Source: CAIRDP01 sp037134895 (GTDB lineage Bacteria > Bacteroidota > Bacteroidia > Bacteroidales > FEN-979). From it: a stretch of 28,201 nucleotides of DNA. The stretch covers positions 1 to 28,201 of the forward strand of contig JBAXLI010000052.1 in NCBI GenBank assembly GCA_037134895.1. Direction: 5' to 3'. The notes beneath the pieces were generated by a model. That model was not told the DNA's origin. It ran no database searches and saw only the letters and a program-made list of their open reading frames with translations. Positions within the stretch are counted from its first letter, which is position 1; each line of letters starts with the position of its first letter. The translations under genes were made by a program, and so were the position numbers. Shown in pieces: positions 8,301 through 16,176 of the stretch.

Positions 8301-8830
8301 GCTCAGCTGTATTGAATGGCTCGGCAGCTGGCGGTTCAGGGGCTTTTACTTATTCATGGGAGCCTGCTCCATTACTGGTAAATCCGTCTTCAGCTTCCAC
8401 CGAAACACTGCCTCTCACATCCGGGACCACCTTCATGCTAAAGGTGCAGGACCTTAACTCGTCCTGCAGCAGCTCCGACACGGTGAGAATAGATGTTCTC
8501 GCGCCACCACCTCCGCCGCCGCCACCACCTCCGCCGCCGGTCGAAGACTGCATCGTGGTTCATAATGTGATAACACCTAACGGTGACGGCCTAAACGACA
8601 GGCTTGTCATCGACTGCATTGACCTCTATCCCGACAATACAATACAATTCTTTACCCGCTGGGGAGTGATGATAAAGTCATTTGAACACTACGACAACAA
8701 GAACGTGAGATGGGACGGCACAAACGAAAAAGGTGAGCCATTGCCCGACGGCACCTATTACTATGTTCTGACCATTAAACAACTGGGAACCCGCAGCGGA
8801 TGGGTGTTTATCCGCGACGGATCGAGATAG
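5306..8830 (+). CDS. Giant Ig-repeat surface protein with T9SS type B (CHU_C) sorting domain
   Basis: At least 1174 residues. Domain order: an N-terminal beta-rich region (about 1-430), a Cys/Trp/Pro-rich segment near 405-445 (GCTPGSIPGYPGCHPWG), Ig/PKD-like domains (about 455-720), three related repeats of about 85 residues at about 724-809, 811-895 and 897-985 (each with C.G at the start and W.s.G.G.f...L.P.Y.PS...G...L.L later), another Ig-like domain, a 12-proline linker, and a C-terminal domain (about 1082-1174) with ITPNGDGLND...F.RWG...WDGTNEKGEPLPDGTYYY. That last domain is the gliding-motility-type CHU_C signal used for T9SS export and surface attachment. The start given is TTG 5306, the first usual initiator, but it cuts the signal peptide. 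The frame is open back to 5249 and encodes LHRAFLSILLILLFIITG, so ATT 5255 or CTG 5270 is more likely. First gene of a probable five-gene operon. Confidence 0.88.
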   Translation: MFIITGYSEGVKQLMPDSTASAAGLFIDNTSGSIYTKFAVINCAPNYRLNIHVANAGEVILFGFRLPLSGMVYNLRKPNGTIALSGTCPYAASQTGYLRYFKQAMAGPFPQNSGYIPLSYAVSSPADTGDYYFEIANAPAYTDLTLDYWDFQVVSGAHNPPLPSDTINGRVWSKSWQLYADLGNFTFQPFNGKFFVYSDDRIVTKLAFSNAHVGAVTIFCNPYGCLNTGNFANDRRSVNSNTFIGFPGIAQYKVFLNNPDSLIYPSGSYGQITGIPYMISDPAFPPCSPEKQIVVSVSKPGIVETTIIFPYGSPATNVDYYTPVISGINNIPWNGLDGLGSPVPPGTLITVMLSYVNGLTNLPIWDQERNPDGYAISLVRPTGAAVMVPMTYWDDSQLSPAGYNCPVAPQSSNFSGCTPGSIPGYPGCHPWGVNQADCHDKMINTWWYSSASTAMFTTVFSSSPLNAVGHDSTRCGVGTVMLSATVQPQNTVWWWDSLTGGNLLLAGDTIFITPPLNVTTTFYAEARNAAASCISAVRTPVVATILPLVQPILNGPSRVCEATGGHIYSTQPGMLNYLWNVTAGGQITSGQGSNEITVTWTGQGEQSVRVSFTDPNGCRSPEPGIIHVTVARPPGPAGPVTGPTPLCKGSDTAVYSVDPVPEASVYMWTLLPGMIVLSGAGTNSITVQIPQGTVSGSISVYAVNFCGQGAASPPLIIEIQESPQASAGIGDTLCRGTVFIAAGAYAQNYSGLHWFSSGQGMFSDAGILNPVYTPSAGDTGTIILSLVAYAFPPCANDTASISLLYNTQALCRAGEDATVCEGAGYVLTTSSADKYTSIQWTGSGTGVFSDPAVLHPQYIPSLQDVQNGQVILTLTTSSKEPCNPVSDSMQLLIQKAPSAYAGTGGVVCGGTPFRVSNATASDYSAVLWTHNGKGTLSGSATLKPEYTPSPDEAGEVTLTLKVTGITSCKDSVLTRTLKIIVYKGVTADAGPSQLIPDSSSAVLNGSAAGGSGAFTYSWEPAPLLVNPSSASTETLPLTSGTTFMLKVQDLNSSCSSSDTVRIDVLAPPPPPPPPPPPPVEDCIVVHNVITPNGDGLNDRLVIDCIDLYPDNTIQFFTRWGVMIKSFEHYDNKNVRWDGTNEKGEPLPDGTYYYVLTIKQLGTRSGWVFIRDGSR
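8504..8539 (+). repeat. Exact tandem duplication of 18 bp encoding the polyproline linker
   Basis: CCACCACCTCCGCCGCCG is present twice in a row (8504-8521 and 8522-8539) and encodes twelve prolines between the last Ig domain and the CHU_C domain. The exact copy suggests recent slippage or duplication; in-frame length change would alter linker length only. Confidence 0.8.
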
Positions 8831-8860
8831 GATGTAATTAAGATAAAAGGGAGAATAAAC

Positions 8861-9784
8861 TTGAGAAACGCGATACTCATACTGCTTGTAAGCTTCCCGC
8901 TCATGCTCTTTGCCCAGCAGGATGCGCTGTTTACACAGTATATGTACACCAAACTCGAGTTCAACCCGGCCTACGCAGGCAGCCACGAAGCGCTTTCGCT
9001 CGACCTGCTTGGAAGGTTCCAGTGGGTGGGCATGCAGGGTGCCCCCAAAACTCTATGTCTCACTGCCCATACCTCACTCCCAAACCAGCACCTGGGTGTT
9101 GGAATGTATGTGTACATGGACCAGCTTGGCCCAAGCATCGATTACAATGTCATGGGCACGTTCGCTTATCGCATTTTATTCCCGAAATCCAAACTCTCGT
9201 TCGGGATCTCTGCAGGTATCAAATATTATGATGTGGACTGGTCGGCTCTCAACCCCAAAGATGCCGGGGATCCGGCACTTTCAGATCAAACTAAGAACAA
9301 AGTCGTCCCCGATGCCGATTTCGGGATCTATTATTATTCTAAAAACTATTATGCAGGTGCTTCGGTTAAACATCTTCTGCAAAACCAGATGCTTACTTCC
9401 AGTTCTCCTCCCGAATCGGGTAATTATTATACCCGCCTTCTCAGAACCTGGTATTTCATCGGAGGCGGGACCATACCGGTCTCCCGTGATTTTCAACTCA
9501 TGCCCTCCCTGCTGCTGAAATATGTTCAAAATGCCCCTCTCCAGGCTGATGTGAGCCTGCGGATGAGGTTTGTCGATATTCTGACCATTGGGGCTTCCTA
9601 CCGGACCGATGATGCGCTTTGCCTGCTCATGGAACTTGCAGTTTACAAAGGACTCTCACTTGGATACAGTTATGATATCTGGTTCAATGCGCTTAAAGGG
9701 AACAACCAGGGTTCCCATGAAATAAGGATTGGATACGATATTGACTTGTTTAAAACACGAATGCTCAGCCCAAGGTTTTTTTAA
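8861..9784 (+). CDS. PorP/SprF-family type IX secretion outer-membrane protein
   Basis: 307 residues. A signal peptide (MRNAILILLVSFPLMLFAQ) is followed by the diagnostic opening QDALFTQYMYTKLEFNPAYAGS, matching the PorP/SprF pattern 'Q.P.FSQYM.N....NPAYAG'. The remainder is alternating beta-strands rich in Gly and aromatic residues, ending in a barrel-type strand; 300-350 residues is normal for the family. PorP/SprF proteins are outer-membrane barrels, typically encoded beside a CHU_C-bearing T9SS substrate and thought to act in its export or surface attachment. The start is TTG 8861, with GGGAG about 8 bases upstream; the first internal ATG would destroy the signal peptide. It follows the giant surface protein by 30 bases and precedes the PorE-like gene by 8, so it is very likely dedicated to that substrate. 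Confidence 0.92.
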   Translation: MRNAILILLVSFPLMLFAQQDALFTQYMYTKLEFNPAYAGSHEALSLDLLGRFQWVGMQGAPKTLCLTAHTSLPNQHLGVGMYVYMDQLGPSIDYNVMGTFAYRILFPKSKLSFGISAGIKYYDVDWSALNPKDAGDPALSDQTKNKVVPDADFGIYYYSKNYYAGASVKHLLQNQMLTSSSPPESGNYYTRLLRTWYFIGGGTIPVSRDFQLMPSLLLKYVQNAPLQADVSLRMRFVDILTIGASYRTDDALCLLMELAVYKGLSLGYSYDIWFNALKGNNQGSHEIRIGYDIDLFKTRMLSPRFF

Positions 9785-9792
9785 TACCGGAT

Positions 9793-11526
9793 ATGAAACG
9801 AACGATCATCTCCATACTGTTGCTTCTTGTCAGCCTGTCATCACAGGCACAGCTTAGAACGGCACGACAGGAGATGCTTACGTATAATTATTCAGGGGCC
9901 ATCGTATTGCTTGAAAAAGCCTTTAAGAAAGGAGACCAGCCTGTACGCTCAGAAGCCGCAGGTTTGCTTGCCGAATGCTACCGCCTCCAGAATAATGTTT
10001 TCAAAGCCAGGGAGTGGTACGGCCAGGCAATCAGCCTCGGGAATAATGATCCCATGAATTGGTACTTTCTTGCAGTTTGCACCCGCTCCTGCGGTGATTA
10101 TCTCAGGGCAAAACAATTGTTCCTGAAATATGACTCGATGGTTCCGGGAGGTCCGAAGGCCAGGCCAAATGCTGCTTTTTGCGATTCAGCCCTGGAATGG
10201 CTTAAACACGAACCCCGGTTTGAAATAGAAAACGCAAAGGAACTGAACTCCCCCCAGTCGGATTTCTCCGCAGTGTTTTCTTCGGGCCAGCTGTTCTTTG
10301 CCAGCGACAGGTTGTATGGAAACTCAGGCCAGTCCTGGGGCTGGACGGGTTATAGCTACCTCAGGATATACCAATCTGAAATTAGTCGCCACGACACCGC
10401 CTGGCCTTCATTCTCTGCACCCGGAGCTACTCCTGGGGTGTTCAGCCAGGAATTTCACGACGGCCCGGTTTGTTTTAACAAGGATGCCACCGAAGCATTC
10501 ATCAACCGTACAATTGAGAGGAACGATCCAGGTCGCAAGGATGTCGCCCTGGTCAGGACCCACCTTCTGAAAATCTATCATTCAAAAAAGCAAAACGGGA
10601 AATGGAACAAACCTGAACCTTTCTTTTTAAACAGCAGTGAATACTCTGTGGGCCATCCGGCTCTTTCACCCGATGGGAAAACACTGTATTTTGTTTCAGA
10701 TATGGAGGGCGGATGTGGCGGTACAGATATCTGGTCTTGCAGCCGCCTTGAAGGACGCTGGAGTAAGCCTGTCAACCTGGGTAAAATCATCAACACAACA
10801 GGTAATGAAATGTTCCCCTTCGAGGCGGATAACGGAGACCTGTATTTCGCTAGCGACGGGCATCCGGGGTTTGGCTCACTGGATATTTTTGTTTCAGTGA
10901 AAACCGGTGATTCATGGAGTTTGCCCCGAAACATGGGACAGCCGGTGAATTCATCCTGGGATGATTTTTCCCTGGTGCTTATGAACGACAACCATAGCGG
11001 GACATTCAGTTCGAACCGCCCGGGAGGTGCCGGCAGTGACGATATATACTGCTTCAGGATGCTCCCGCCACATAAGCAGGCTGTTCCTCCTGTGCCTCCC
11101 GCTTTGGTTTCTTCCCCTCAAAAGCAGCTCCCACCCGGGCTTTCGGTGGGTAAGACCTACAGGATAGAGAATATTTACTATGATTTCGATAAATGGAATA
11201 TCCGCAGGGATGCAGAAAAATCACTCGACAGCCTTGTAAAAATACTCAGGGAATATCCGGTTGCTGTCGAGATAGGGTCTCATACCGACTGCAGGGGATC
11301 TTCAGAATATAATGATCTTCTGTCGGGGAAAAGAGCCGAATCGGTGGTCATGTATCTCATTCAGCAGGGGATAAACCCCTCCAGGCTTTCATACAAAGGA
11401 TATGGGAAAACCAGGCTCATCAACAGATGCAATTGTGAAACCGGGGTTCAGTGCACTGAGGAGGAACACCAGGCAAACCGCAGGACCGAATTCACAATTA
11501 CCGGAATTTTGCCGGATCCGCAATAA
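9793..11526 (+). CDS. PorE-like TPR / PD40 propeller / OmpA-domain protein
   Basis: 577 residues. A signal peptide (MKRTIISILLLLVSLSSQAQ), TPR helices at about 22-125, and a PD40/WD40-like propeller at about 150-422 with blade motifs HPALSPDGKTLYFVSD, GGTDIW, GDLYFASDGHPGFGSLDIF and SSNRPGGAGSDDIY. A Pro-rich linker (423-450) leads to an OmpA C-terminal domain (about 455-573) with IYYDFDKWNIR, HTDCRG, GKRAESV, GYGKT and NRRTEF. D499 and R514 match the usual peptidoglycan-contacting pair. The layout resembles PorE of Porphyromonas, which ties the T9SS to peptidoglycan, but the carboxypeptidase-regulatory domain found there is not visible here. It sits 8 bases after PorP/SprF, consistent with anchoring that complex to the wall. 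The next gene starts 29 bases later. Confidence 0.9.
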   Translation: MKRTIISILLLLVSLSSQAQLRTARQEMLTYNYSGAIVLLEKAFKKGDQPVRSEAAGLLAECYRLQNNVFKAREWYGQAISLGNNDPMNWYFLAVCTRSCGDYLRAKQLFLKYDSMVPGGPKARPNAAFCDSALEWLKHEPRFEIENAKELNSPQSDFSAVFSSGQLFFASDRLYGNSGQSWGWTGYSYLRIYQSEISRHDTAWPSFSAPGATPGVFSQEFHDGPVCFNKDATEAFINRTIERNDPGRKDVALVRTHLLKIYHSKKQNGKWNKPEPFFLNSSEYSVGHPALSPDGKTLYFVSDMEGGCGGTDIWSCSRLEGRWSKPVNLGKIINTTGNEMFPFEADNGDLYFASDGHPGFGSLDIFVSVKTGDSWSLPRNMGQPVNSSWDDFSLVLMNDNHSGTFSSNRPGGAGSDDIYCFRMLPPHKQAVPPVPPALVSSPQKQLPPGLSVGKTYRIENIYYDFDKWNIRRDAEKSLDSLVKILREYPVAVEIGSHTDCRGSSEYNDLLSGKRAESVVMYLIQQGINPSRLSYKGYGKTRLINRCNCETGVQCTEEEHQANRRTEFTITGILPDPQ

Positions 11527-11555
11527 GATATATTAATTGATTTATCTTTACTGGA

Positions 11556-13106
11556 ATGAAGCCAGATGAAAAATCAAATATCCTGATCGTCGATGACATT
11601 GAACCGAATGTTATCCTTCTTGAGACTACTTTGAGGCATCTCAAGGCCAATATCATCAGGGCGTTTTCGGGGAAAGAAGCGCTGGAAAAGATCAGGGGAA
11701 AGGAACTTGCACTGGCCCTGATCGATGTGCATATGCCCGAAATGAGCGGGATCGACCTTGCTTCACATATTCTTAGAGACAAGGGACGGAACCTGATTCC
11801 CATCATTTTCATCACAGCGTATCCCTGTAACGACAATGAACTTGAGAAGATATACGAGACTGGTGTCATCGATTATATTTTCAAACCCGTGCATCCGAAA
11901 CTCCTCATCAGTAAAGTAAAAATACTGCTCGAACTAAACCGCCAGAAACATAGAATCCTTGAATCTGAAAGACTTTACAGGACCCTGCTCAACGCTTCCC
12001 CCGAAGGGATTATCATCATGGACATCGCAGGAGCTATCAGGGAAATCTCAAATGTCGCCGCTGAGATCTTCGGTCTCAGAAGCAAGGACCTCTTTGTCGG
12101 GTACAGCATCAAAGCGCTCTTCCCTGCCGACGAACAATCAAAACTTCAGGAAACGATAAATAAAGCTATCGACCTGGGTCCTGCGTATAACGTCGAGTTC
12201 CAGGTGACACGCTCAGATCAGACCAGCTTAAGCTGCGAAATAAGTCTCAACCTGATCAGGGATATAAGCGGAAAACCTGCAGCTTTGATGGCGGTCATCA
12301 GGGACACCTCAAAGAGTAAAGCCATCCGCCAGCAAATGATTCATACCGAGAGAATGGCCAGCATTGGCGAGCTGGCAACCGGCATCGCACATGAAATAAA
12401 CCAGCCTCTGAATATCATTTCACTCGGACTAGAGAACCTGCTGGTCGAGATCAGTAAAAGCAAATCAGTCGACCCTGAGTATTTTCATAATAAGGCAAAA
12501 CTGATTTTCAATAATATTACAAGGATTACCTATATAATCGATCATGTCAAGACTTTTTCACGGGTGAATACCGATTTTACACAGCTTGAATTTGATGTTC
12601 ACGACTCCATTAAAAATGCAGTCTCCCTTATCGAGAACCAGATGAGGAACTCGGGGATATCACTGTCTGTGCATTTTGACAAGACCATCCCGAAAATAAC
12701 AGGAGATCCATATAAGTTCGAACAGGTGATCCTTAACCTCCTGCTTAATTCCCAGGATGCAATAGAAGAAAAAATGGGGATTGTAAAAACCGAATTCCAA
12801 TGGCTGGTCAGCATTAAAACATATAAAAATAAATTAAATTTATCAGTCGAAGTCATGGATAATGGAATGGGTATACGTTCGGCCGACCTCGACAAGATCA
12901 TGCTCCCTTTTCATACCACCAAAAAAGCCGGGAAAGGCACCGGGCTTGGACTCTCTATATCTTTCGGAATCATCCAGGAAATGAATGGGACCATAGATAT
13001 TGAGAGTGAGTATTCACGGTGGACTAAAGTGATCATCACCCTTCCTCTCAAGGATCACGAAAAACCTGAACCAAATAAAATTTCTGGCCGACAGGAGAAC
13101 CTTTGA
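11556..13106 (+). CDS. Soluble REC-PAS-histidine kinase
   Basis: 516 residues, no membrane helix. An N-terminal receiver domain (about 8-125) has the acidic pair D13/D14, phosphoacceptor D57 (ALIDVHMPEMSG) and K110 (FKPVHP). A PAS domain follows at about 138-252, then a dimerisation/phosphotransfer helix with H279 (GELATGIAHEINQPLN) and a HATPase domain with N-box LNLLLNSQDAI, G1 DNGMGI and G2 GKGTGLGLSI. All key residues are intact. An N-terminal receiver on a kinase means it can itself be the target of another kinase, so it may integrate two inputs. The next gene, a sigma-54 activator, starts 4 bases after its stop and is its obvious partner. The ATG at 11556 lies 29 bases after the PorE-like gene. 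A TATCTTTA at 11543-11550 is a -7 look-alike without a -33 partner. Confidence 0.92.
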   Translation: MKPDEKSNILIVDDIEPNVILLETTLRHLKANIIRAFSGKEALEKIRGKELALALIDVHMPEMSGIDLASHILRDKGRNLIPIIFITAYPCNDNELEKIYETGVIDYIFKPVHPKLLISKVKILLELNRQKHRILESERLYRTLLNASPEGIIIMDIAGAIREISNVAAEIFGLRSKDLFVGYSIKALFPADEQSKLQETINKAIDLGPAYNVEFQVTRSDQTSLSCEISLNLIRDISGKPAALMAVIRDTSKSKAIRQQMIHTERMASIGELATGIAHEINQPLNIISLGLENLLVEISKSKSVDPEYFHNKAKLIFNNITRITYIIDHVKTFSRVNTDFTQLEFDVHDSIKNAVSLIENQMRNSGISLSVHFDKTIPKITGDPYKFEQVILNLLLNSQDAIEEKMGIVKTEFQWLVSIKTYKNKLNLSVEVMDNGMGIRSADLDKIMLPFHTTKKAGKGTGLGLSISFGIIQEMNGTIDIESEYSRWTKVIITLPLKDHEKPEPNKISGRQENL

Positions 13107-13110
13107 TACT

Positions 13111-14541
13111 ATGAAAACCCCCGAAACTGATACTGCCAAAAAAACTGCAGACCCATCAGGGCTCAATGTCCTCATTATTGATGATGAGCAGCAGTTCTCA
13201 GAAGAACTGGGAGAGTTCTTCAGAAACTCCGGGTTTAATCCGTATATAGCCAATACAGGCCAGGACGGGCTCGAAGCTTTGCAGAAATATCCGATTGACC
13301 TCCTGATACTCGACGTAAGATTGCCTGGGATCAATGGACTGGATATTCTTAGGGAGGTTAAGATAAAATATCCGTCGATCGAAGTCATAGTTGTTTCGGC
13401 ACATGGAGATATGGATACAGTGATAAAGGCCATGCGGCTTGGGGCAATCGATTACCTCCGTAAACCTTTCCGCCTGGCCGATATTCAGATTTCGATCGAG
13501 CGGACAAGAAAATTCCTTCACCTTCAGCACAGGCTGAAGATGATGGAAGAAAGGAATTCCCTGATCTCCGAGACCCTGGCCGGAAGAATCGACCGCCATC
13601 TGATCGGTGCAAGTCCGCAAATCCTTAAAGTTTTGGATCTCGCGATGACTGCCGCTGGCTTCCCCGATACCAACGTTCTTATTACAGGCGAAAGCGGAAC
13701 CGGAAAAGAAAACATTGCCAGGATCATCCATTTTGCCAGCAACCGTAAAGACAACATTATGTTTACGGTAAACAGCAGTTCCATCAGTGATTCTCTGATG
13801 GAAAGCGAATTCTTTGGCCATAAAAAGGGTTCGTTCACCGGGGCACTCTCCGATAAGAAGGGCTTCTTTGAGATCTGTGATCATGGGACCCTCTTCTTCG
13901 ACGAAATCGCAGATATGCCTCTCAATCTCCAGGCAAAAGTGCTTAGGGCCATAGAAGAGAAAAAAATTACAAGGGTGGGGGATACAGAGCAGATATCCAC
14001 CGACTTCAGGATCATCTCAGCCACCAACCATGAACTGGATTCCCTGGTTGATGAAAAAAAATTCAGGCTTGACCTGCTGCACCGTCTGAATACCCTGCAG
14101 ATTTATATCCCACCCCTTCGCGAAAGGCCTGAAGATATTGAACCATTGCTGAAATTTTTCGTGGAGGATTTTGCCGTGAAAACCAACATGCCCCTCCCTT
14201 CTCTTGATAAAAATATATTTGCAGAACTTAAAAAGTATATGTTCCCCGGAAATGTCCGTGAATTGAGAAACATGGCCGAAAGGGCAGTGATACTCTCAAA
14301 GGGGACTACTCTTGGGATCACTGACTTCCCCATGAAAAGCCCAACAAAGACAAGGGCTTCAGACGAACCCCGTCAAGTCAATCTCCTGGCACAAGAGGCA
14401 GATACAATAAAATTTGCGCTTGAAACTACAGGCTTCAACCAGAAAAAAGCTGCTGCCCTCCTTGGAATCTCAAGGGATACCCTCATCCGGAAGATGAAGA
14501 AATTCAATATTACGGTTGGCCGGCATTCAGAATCCAGCTGA
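13111..14541 (+). CDS. NtrC/AtoC-family sigma-54-dependent response regulator
   Basis: 476 residues. The receiver domain (about 17-135) has D24/D25, phosphoacceptor D68 (LLILDVRLPG) and K118 (RKPF). The AAA+ sigma-54 activation domain (about 163-395) has Walker A GESGTGKE (193-200), the sigma-54 contact loop GSFTGA (240-245, Ser in place of the usual first Ala), Walker B GTLFFDEI (259-266) and an arginine-finger region RLDLLHRLN. A Fis-type helix-turn-helix at about 435-472 has NQKKAAALLGISRDTLIRKMKKF. All activities needed to open a sigma-54 promoter appear intact. It is paired with the kinase just upstream (4-base gap). A sigma-54 promoter candidate lies about 185 bases downstream of its stop, before the second surface module, the most likely target. 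Confidence 0.94.
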   Translation: MKTPETDTAKKTADPSGLNVLIIDDEQQFSEELGEFFRNSGFNPYIANTGQDGLEALQKYPIDLLILDVRLPGINGLDILREVKIKYPSIEVIVVSAHGDMDTVIKAMRLGAIDYLRKPFRLADIQISIERTRKFLHLQHRLKMMEERNSLISETLAGRIDRHLIGASPQILKVLDLAMTAAGFPDTNVLITGESGTGKENIARIIHFASNRKDNIMFTVNSSSISDSLMESEFFGHKKGSFTGALSDKKGFFEICDHGTLFFDEIADMPLNLQAKVLRAIEEKKITRVGDTEQISTDFRIISATNHELDSLVDEKKFRLDLLHRLNTLQIYIPPLRERPEDIEPLLKFFVEDFAVKTNMPLPSLDKNIFAELKKYMFPGNVRELRNMAERAVILSKGTTLGITDFPMKSPTKTRASDEPRQVNLLAQEADTIKFALETTGFNQKKAAALLGISRDTLIRKMKKFNITVGRHSESS

Positions 14542-14576
14542 TAATTCGAAATCCTTAACTTCTTTTGCCTGCCCTT

Positions 14577-14596
14577 AACCACACAACTGTGCGGTT
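14577..14596. promoter_or_regulatory. 20-bp imperfect dyad: enhancer site or terminator
   Basis: AACC-A-CACA, two central bases, then TGTG-C-GGTT: 9-bp arms with a single mismatch. It is centred about 140 bp upstream of the -24 element of the sigma-54 candidate, a usual distance for an NtrC-type enhancer site. It also starts 36 bases after the regulator's stop and is followed by TTTTAT, so it could instead be a modest intrinsic terminator of the first operon. The sequence does not decide between the two. Confidence 0.4.
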
Positions 14597-14615
14597 TTAT
14601 GCAACACTTTCCTCG

Positions 14616-14632
14616 CCGGGATGCATTCCCGG
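14616..14632. repeat. CCGGGA/TCCCGG inverted repeat
   Basis: CCGGGA (14616-14621) and TCCCGG (14627-14632) around TGCAT, between the two operons. It is a short hairpin without a T-tract, similar in core to the larger palindrome at 17325-17350. Confidence 0.35.
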
Positions 14633-14726
14633 GCAGCTCCGGTGATTTTATAGCTATGTTGTAATTGTCAGAATGTCTGCATGTTAAAATGAGAACATTC
14701 GGTCATTTGCTTTTGTTCAGCACCTT

Positions 14727-14742
14727 CGGTACGCTGTTTGCA
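14727..14742 (+). promoter_or_regulatory. Sigma-54 (-24/-12) promoter candidate for the second surface module
   Basis: CGGTACGCTGTTTGCA matches TGGCACG-N4-TTGCA at 10 of 12 fixed positions, with the essential GG (14728-14729) and GC (14740-14741) separated by exactly 10 bases. Transcription would start near 14753, giving a leader of about 48 bases to the ATG at 14801. It lies directly between a sigma-54 activator gene and the secreted-protein operon. No comparable match was seen in the gaps before 5306, 16284 or 17434. Confidence 0.6.
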
Positions 14743-14800
14743 TTATCCCTGCCGAACCATCTAAGCCTCTGATGACAATCACTTTCCTGGTTCAATACTG

Positions 14801-16147
14801 ATGGGTGCTGATGTTGAATTTTATGCTGAAAGGAAAATCCGGTCCTTTATAAGGATATCGTACAGATACATTATTGGCATTTTCATTATCAGCCTGCTTC
14901 TGTCCTCATTCAGCGATGGGGTTTCCCAGACCCTGATCGTAAAATGGGATTTTCCGAATAACCCTGATGATTCAGTTTCAGACGGTGGGATCCCTGCAAA
15001 TGCAGGTAAATACATTGGGCCAAGGGGAGGTACATCTGCCCCTGCATTCGGCTACACCGGCTATACAACAAAATGTGCCGGAGCAACAAAATGGCATAAC
15101 GGGGCCAACCTGAAATACTGGCAGGCTGAATTCTCCACCGAATCATACAGCCAGTTATTTATCAGGTCAAAGCATAAATCCTTTCAGCCCTCCGATTTCG
15201 GGCCCAGGGACTGGCTTGTGCAGTATCGTATAGGCCCATCGGGGACCTGGACAACCTTCGCAAGTTTTGACATCCGTGTTGGCAATTCATGGGATTCACT
15301 TGCAACCACCAGCCTCCCTTCAGCCTGCAACAATCAGCCTTCATTGTATATCCGCTGGATTATGCAAACAAATACACCTACCCAGGGCGGAGGCGTAGTT
15401 ACGAGCGATGCCTATAATTATATAGATGATGTGGTTGTCACCAGCGGATGCATAGTCCCGACCGTAACCGCAAGTCCTGTTACACAAACCATCTGCCCGG
15501 GTAAAGCAATCACCCCGATCAGCATCACAAACCCGAATAATATTGTGGGCACTACATTCTCCTGGACCCGCGACAATACTGTAGTTTTAACAGGCATCCC
15601 CGCTTCGGGATCAGGAAATACTATAACCGGTATACTTAACAGCAGCACTCCCCAGGCTATCGTTACAACCACATTTACAATTACTGCAACTGCGGGCGGA
15701 TGTACTTCCTCGACTACAGCCAGCGTGAGTGTGGGCGATAATACCCCCCCGCTTTTTCTCATGAGCCCGGAGACCGTCAACTTTTGTGTTCAGGATATTG
15801 TGCAGGCTTTCTGGGATTATGCCGGTGATATAACTCCCGTAAGGCCCGACTGGTATACTTTTTTCGCCGGACTAACAACGTTCGACCTTAACCCTTCGAC
15901 ATTTTCCGATAACTGCAGCCTGCCAGCCAGCCTCATTCTGCACTGGAGAATAACCCTTTTGGGCGGAGGAGTGATCACCGGGACCGGTCAGATATCCTCT
16001 TACCCTGTTAATATAATTTTTCCCCTGGGGACAAGTACAATAACATACTGGCTTGAAGACCAGGCAGGCAACCTTACGCCAATAGCCGGCAGGCCGGTGG
16101 TCCTGGTAATCGTCCATCCGCGACCCAATATCACAAGAAACTTTTAA
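14801..16147 (+). CDS. Secreted multidomain Ig-like protein, first gene of surface module 2
   Basis: 448 residues. After a basic N-terminus comes a signal segment (RYIIGIFIISLLLSSFSDGVSQ, about residues 22-43). An N-terminal beta-rich domain (about 45-215) opens LIVKWDFPNNPDDSVSDGG and has a lectin/jelly-roll look common in Bacteroidota surface proteins. A PKD/Ig-like domain follows (about 217-310: TASPVTQTICPGKAITPIS), then a cysteine-containing HYR-like domain (about 315-440: SDNCSLPASLILHW...GTSTITYWLEDQAGN). No CHU_C or type A sorting signal is visible at the C-terminus, so it may be periplasmic, part of a surface complex, or exported in association with the CHU_C protein at 17434. The ATG at 14801 gives a long 20-residue n-region, so the true start may differ slightly. 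Enzymatic function: none recognised. Confidence 0.78.
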   Translation: MGADVEFYAERKIRSFIRISYRYIIGIFIISLLLSSFSDGVSQTLIVKWDFPNNPDDSVSDGGIPANAGKYIGPRGGTSAPAFGYTGYTTKCAGATKWHNGANLKYWQAEFSTESYSQLFIRSKHKSFQPSDFGPRDWLVQYRIGPSGTWTTFASFDIRVGNSWDSLATTSLPSACNNQPSLYIRWIMQTNTPTQGGGVVTSDAYNYIDDVVVTSGCIVPTVTASPVTQTICPGKAITPISITNPNNIVGTTFSWTRDNTVVLTGIPASGSGNTITGILNSSTPQAIVTTTFTITATAGGCTSSTTASVSVGDNTPPLFLMSPETVNFCVQDIVQAFWDYAGDITPVRPDWYTFFAGLTTFDLNPSTFSDNCSLPASLILHWRITLLGGGVITGTGQISSYPVNIIFPLGTSTITYWLEDQAGNLTPIAGRPVVLVIVHPRPNITRNF

Positions 16148-16176
16148 CCCATTTATTCACTAAATCTATGCCTATG

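Noticed and set aside
13198..13884. Long antisense open frame opposite the sigma-54 activator
   Set aside because: The sense strand encodes a complete, motif-rich NtrC-type protein; the antisense translation shows no coherent domain or start context.
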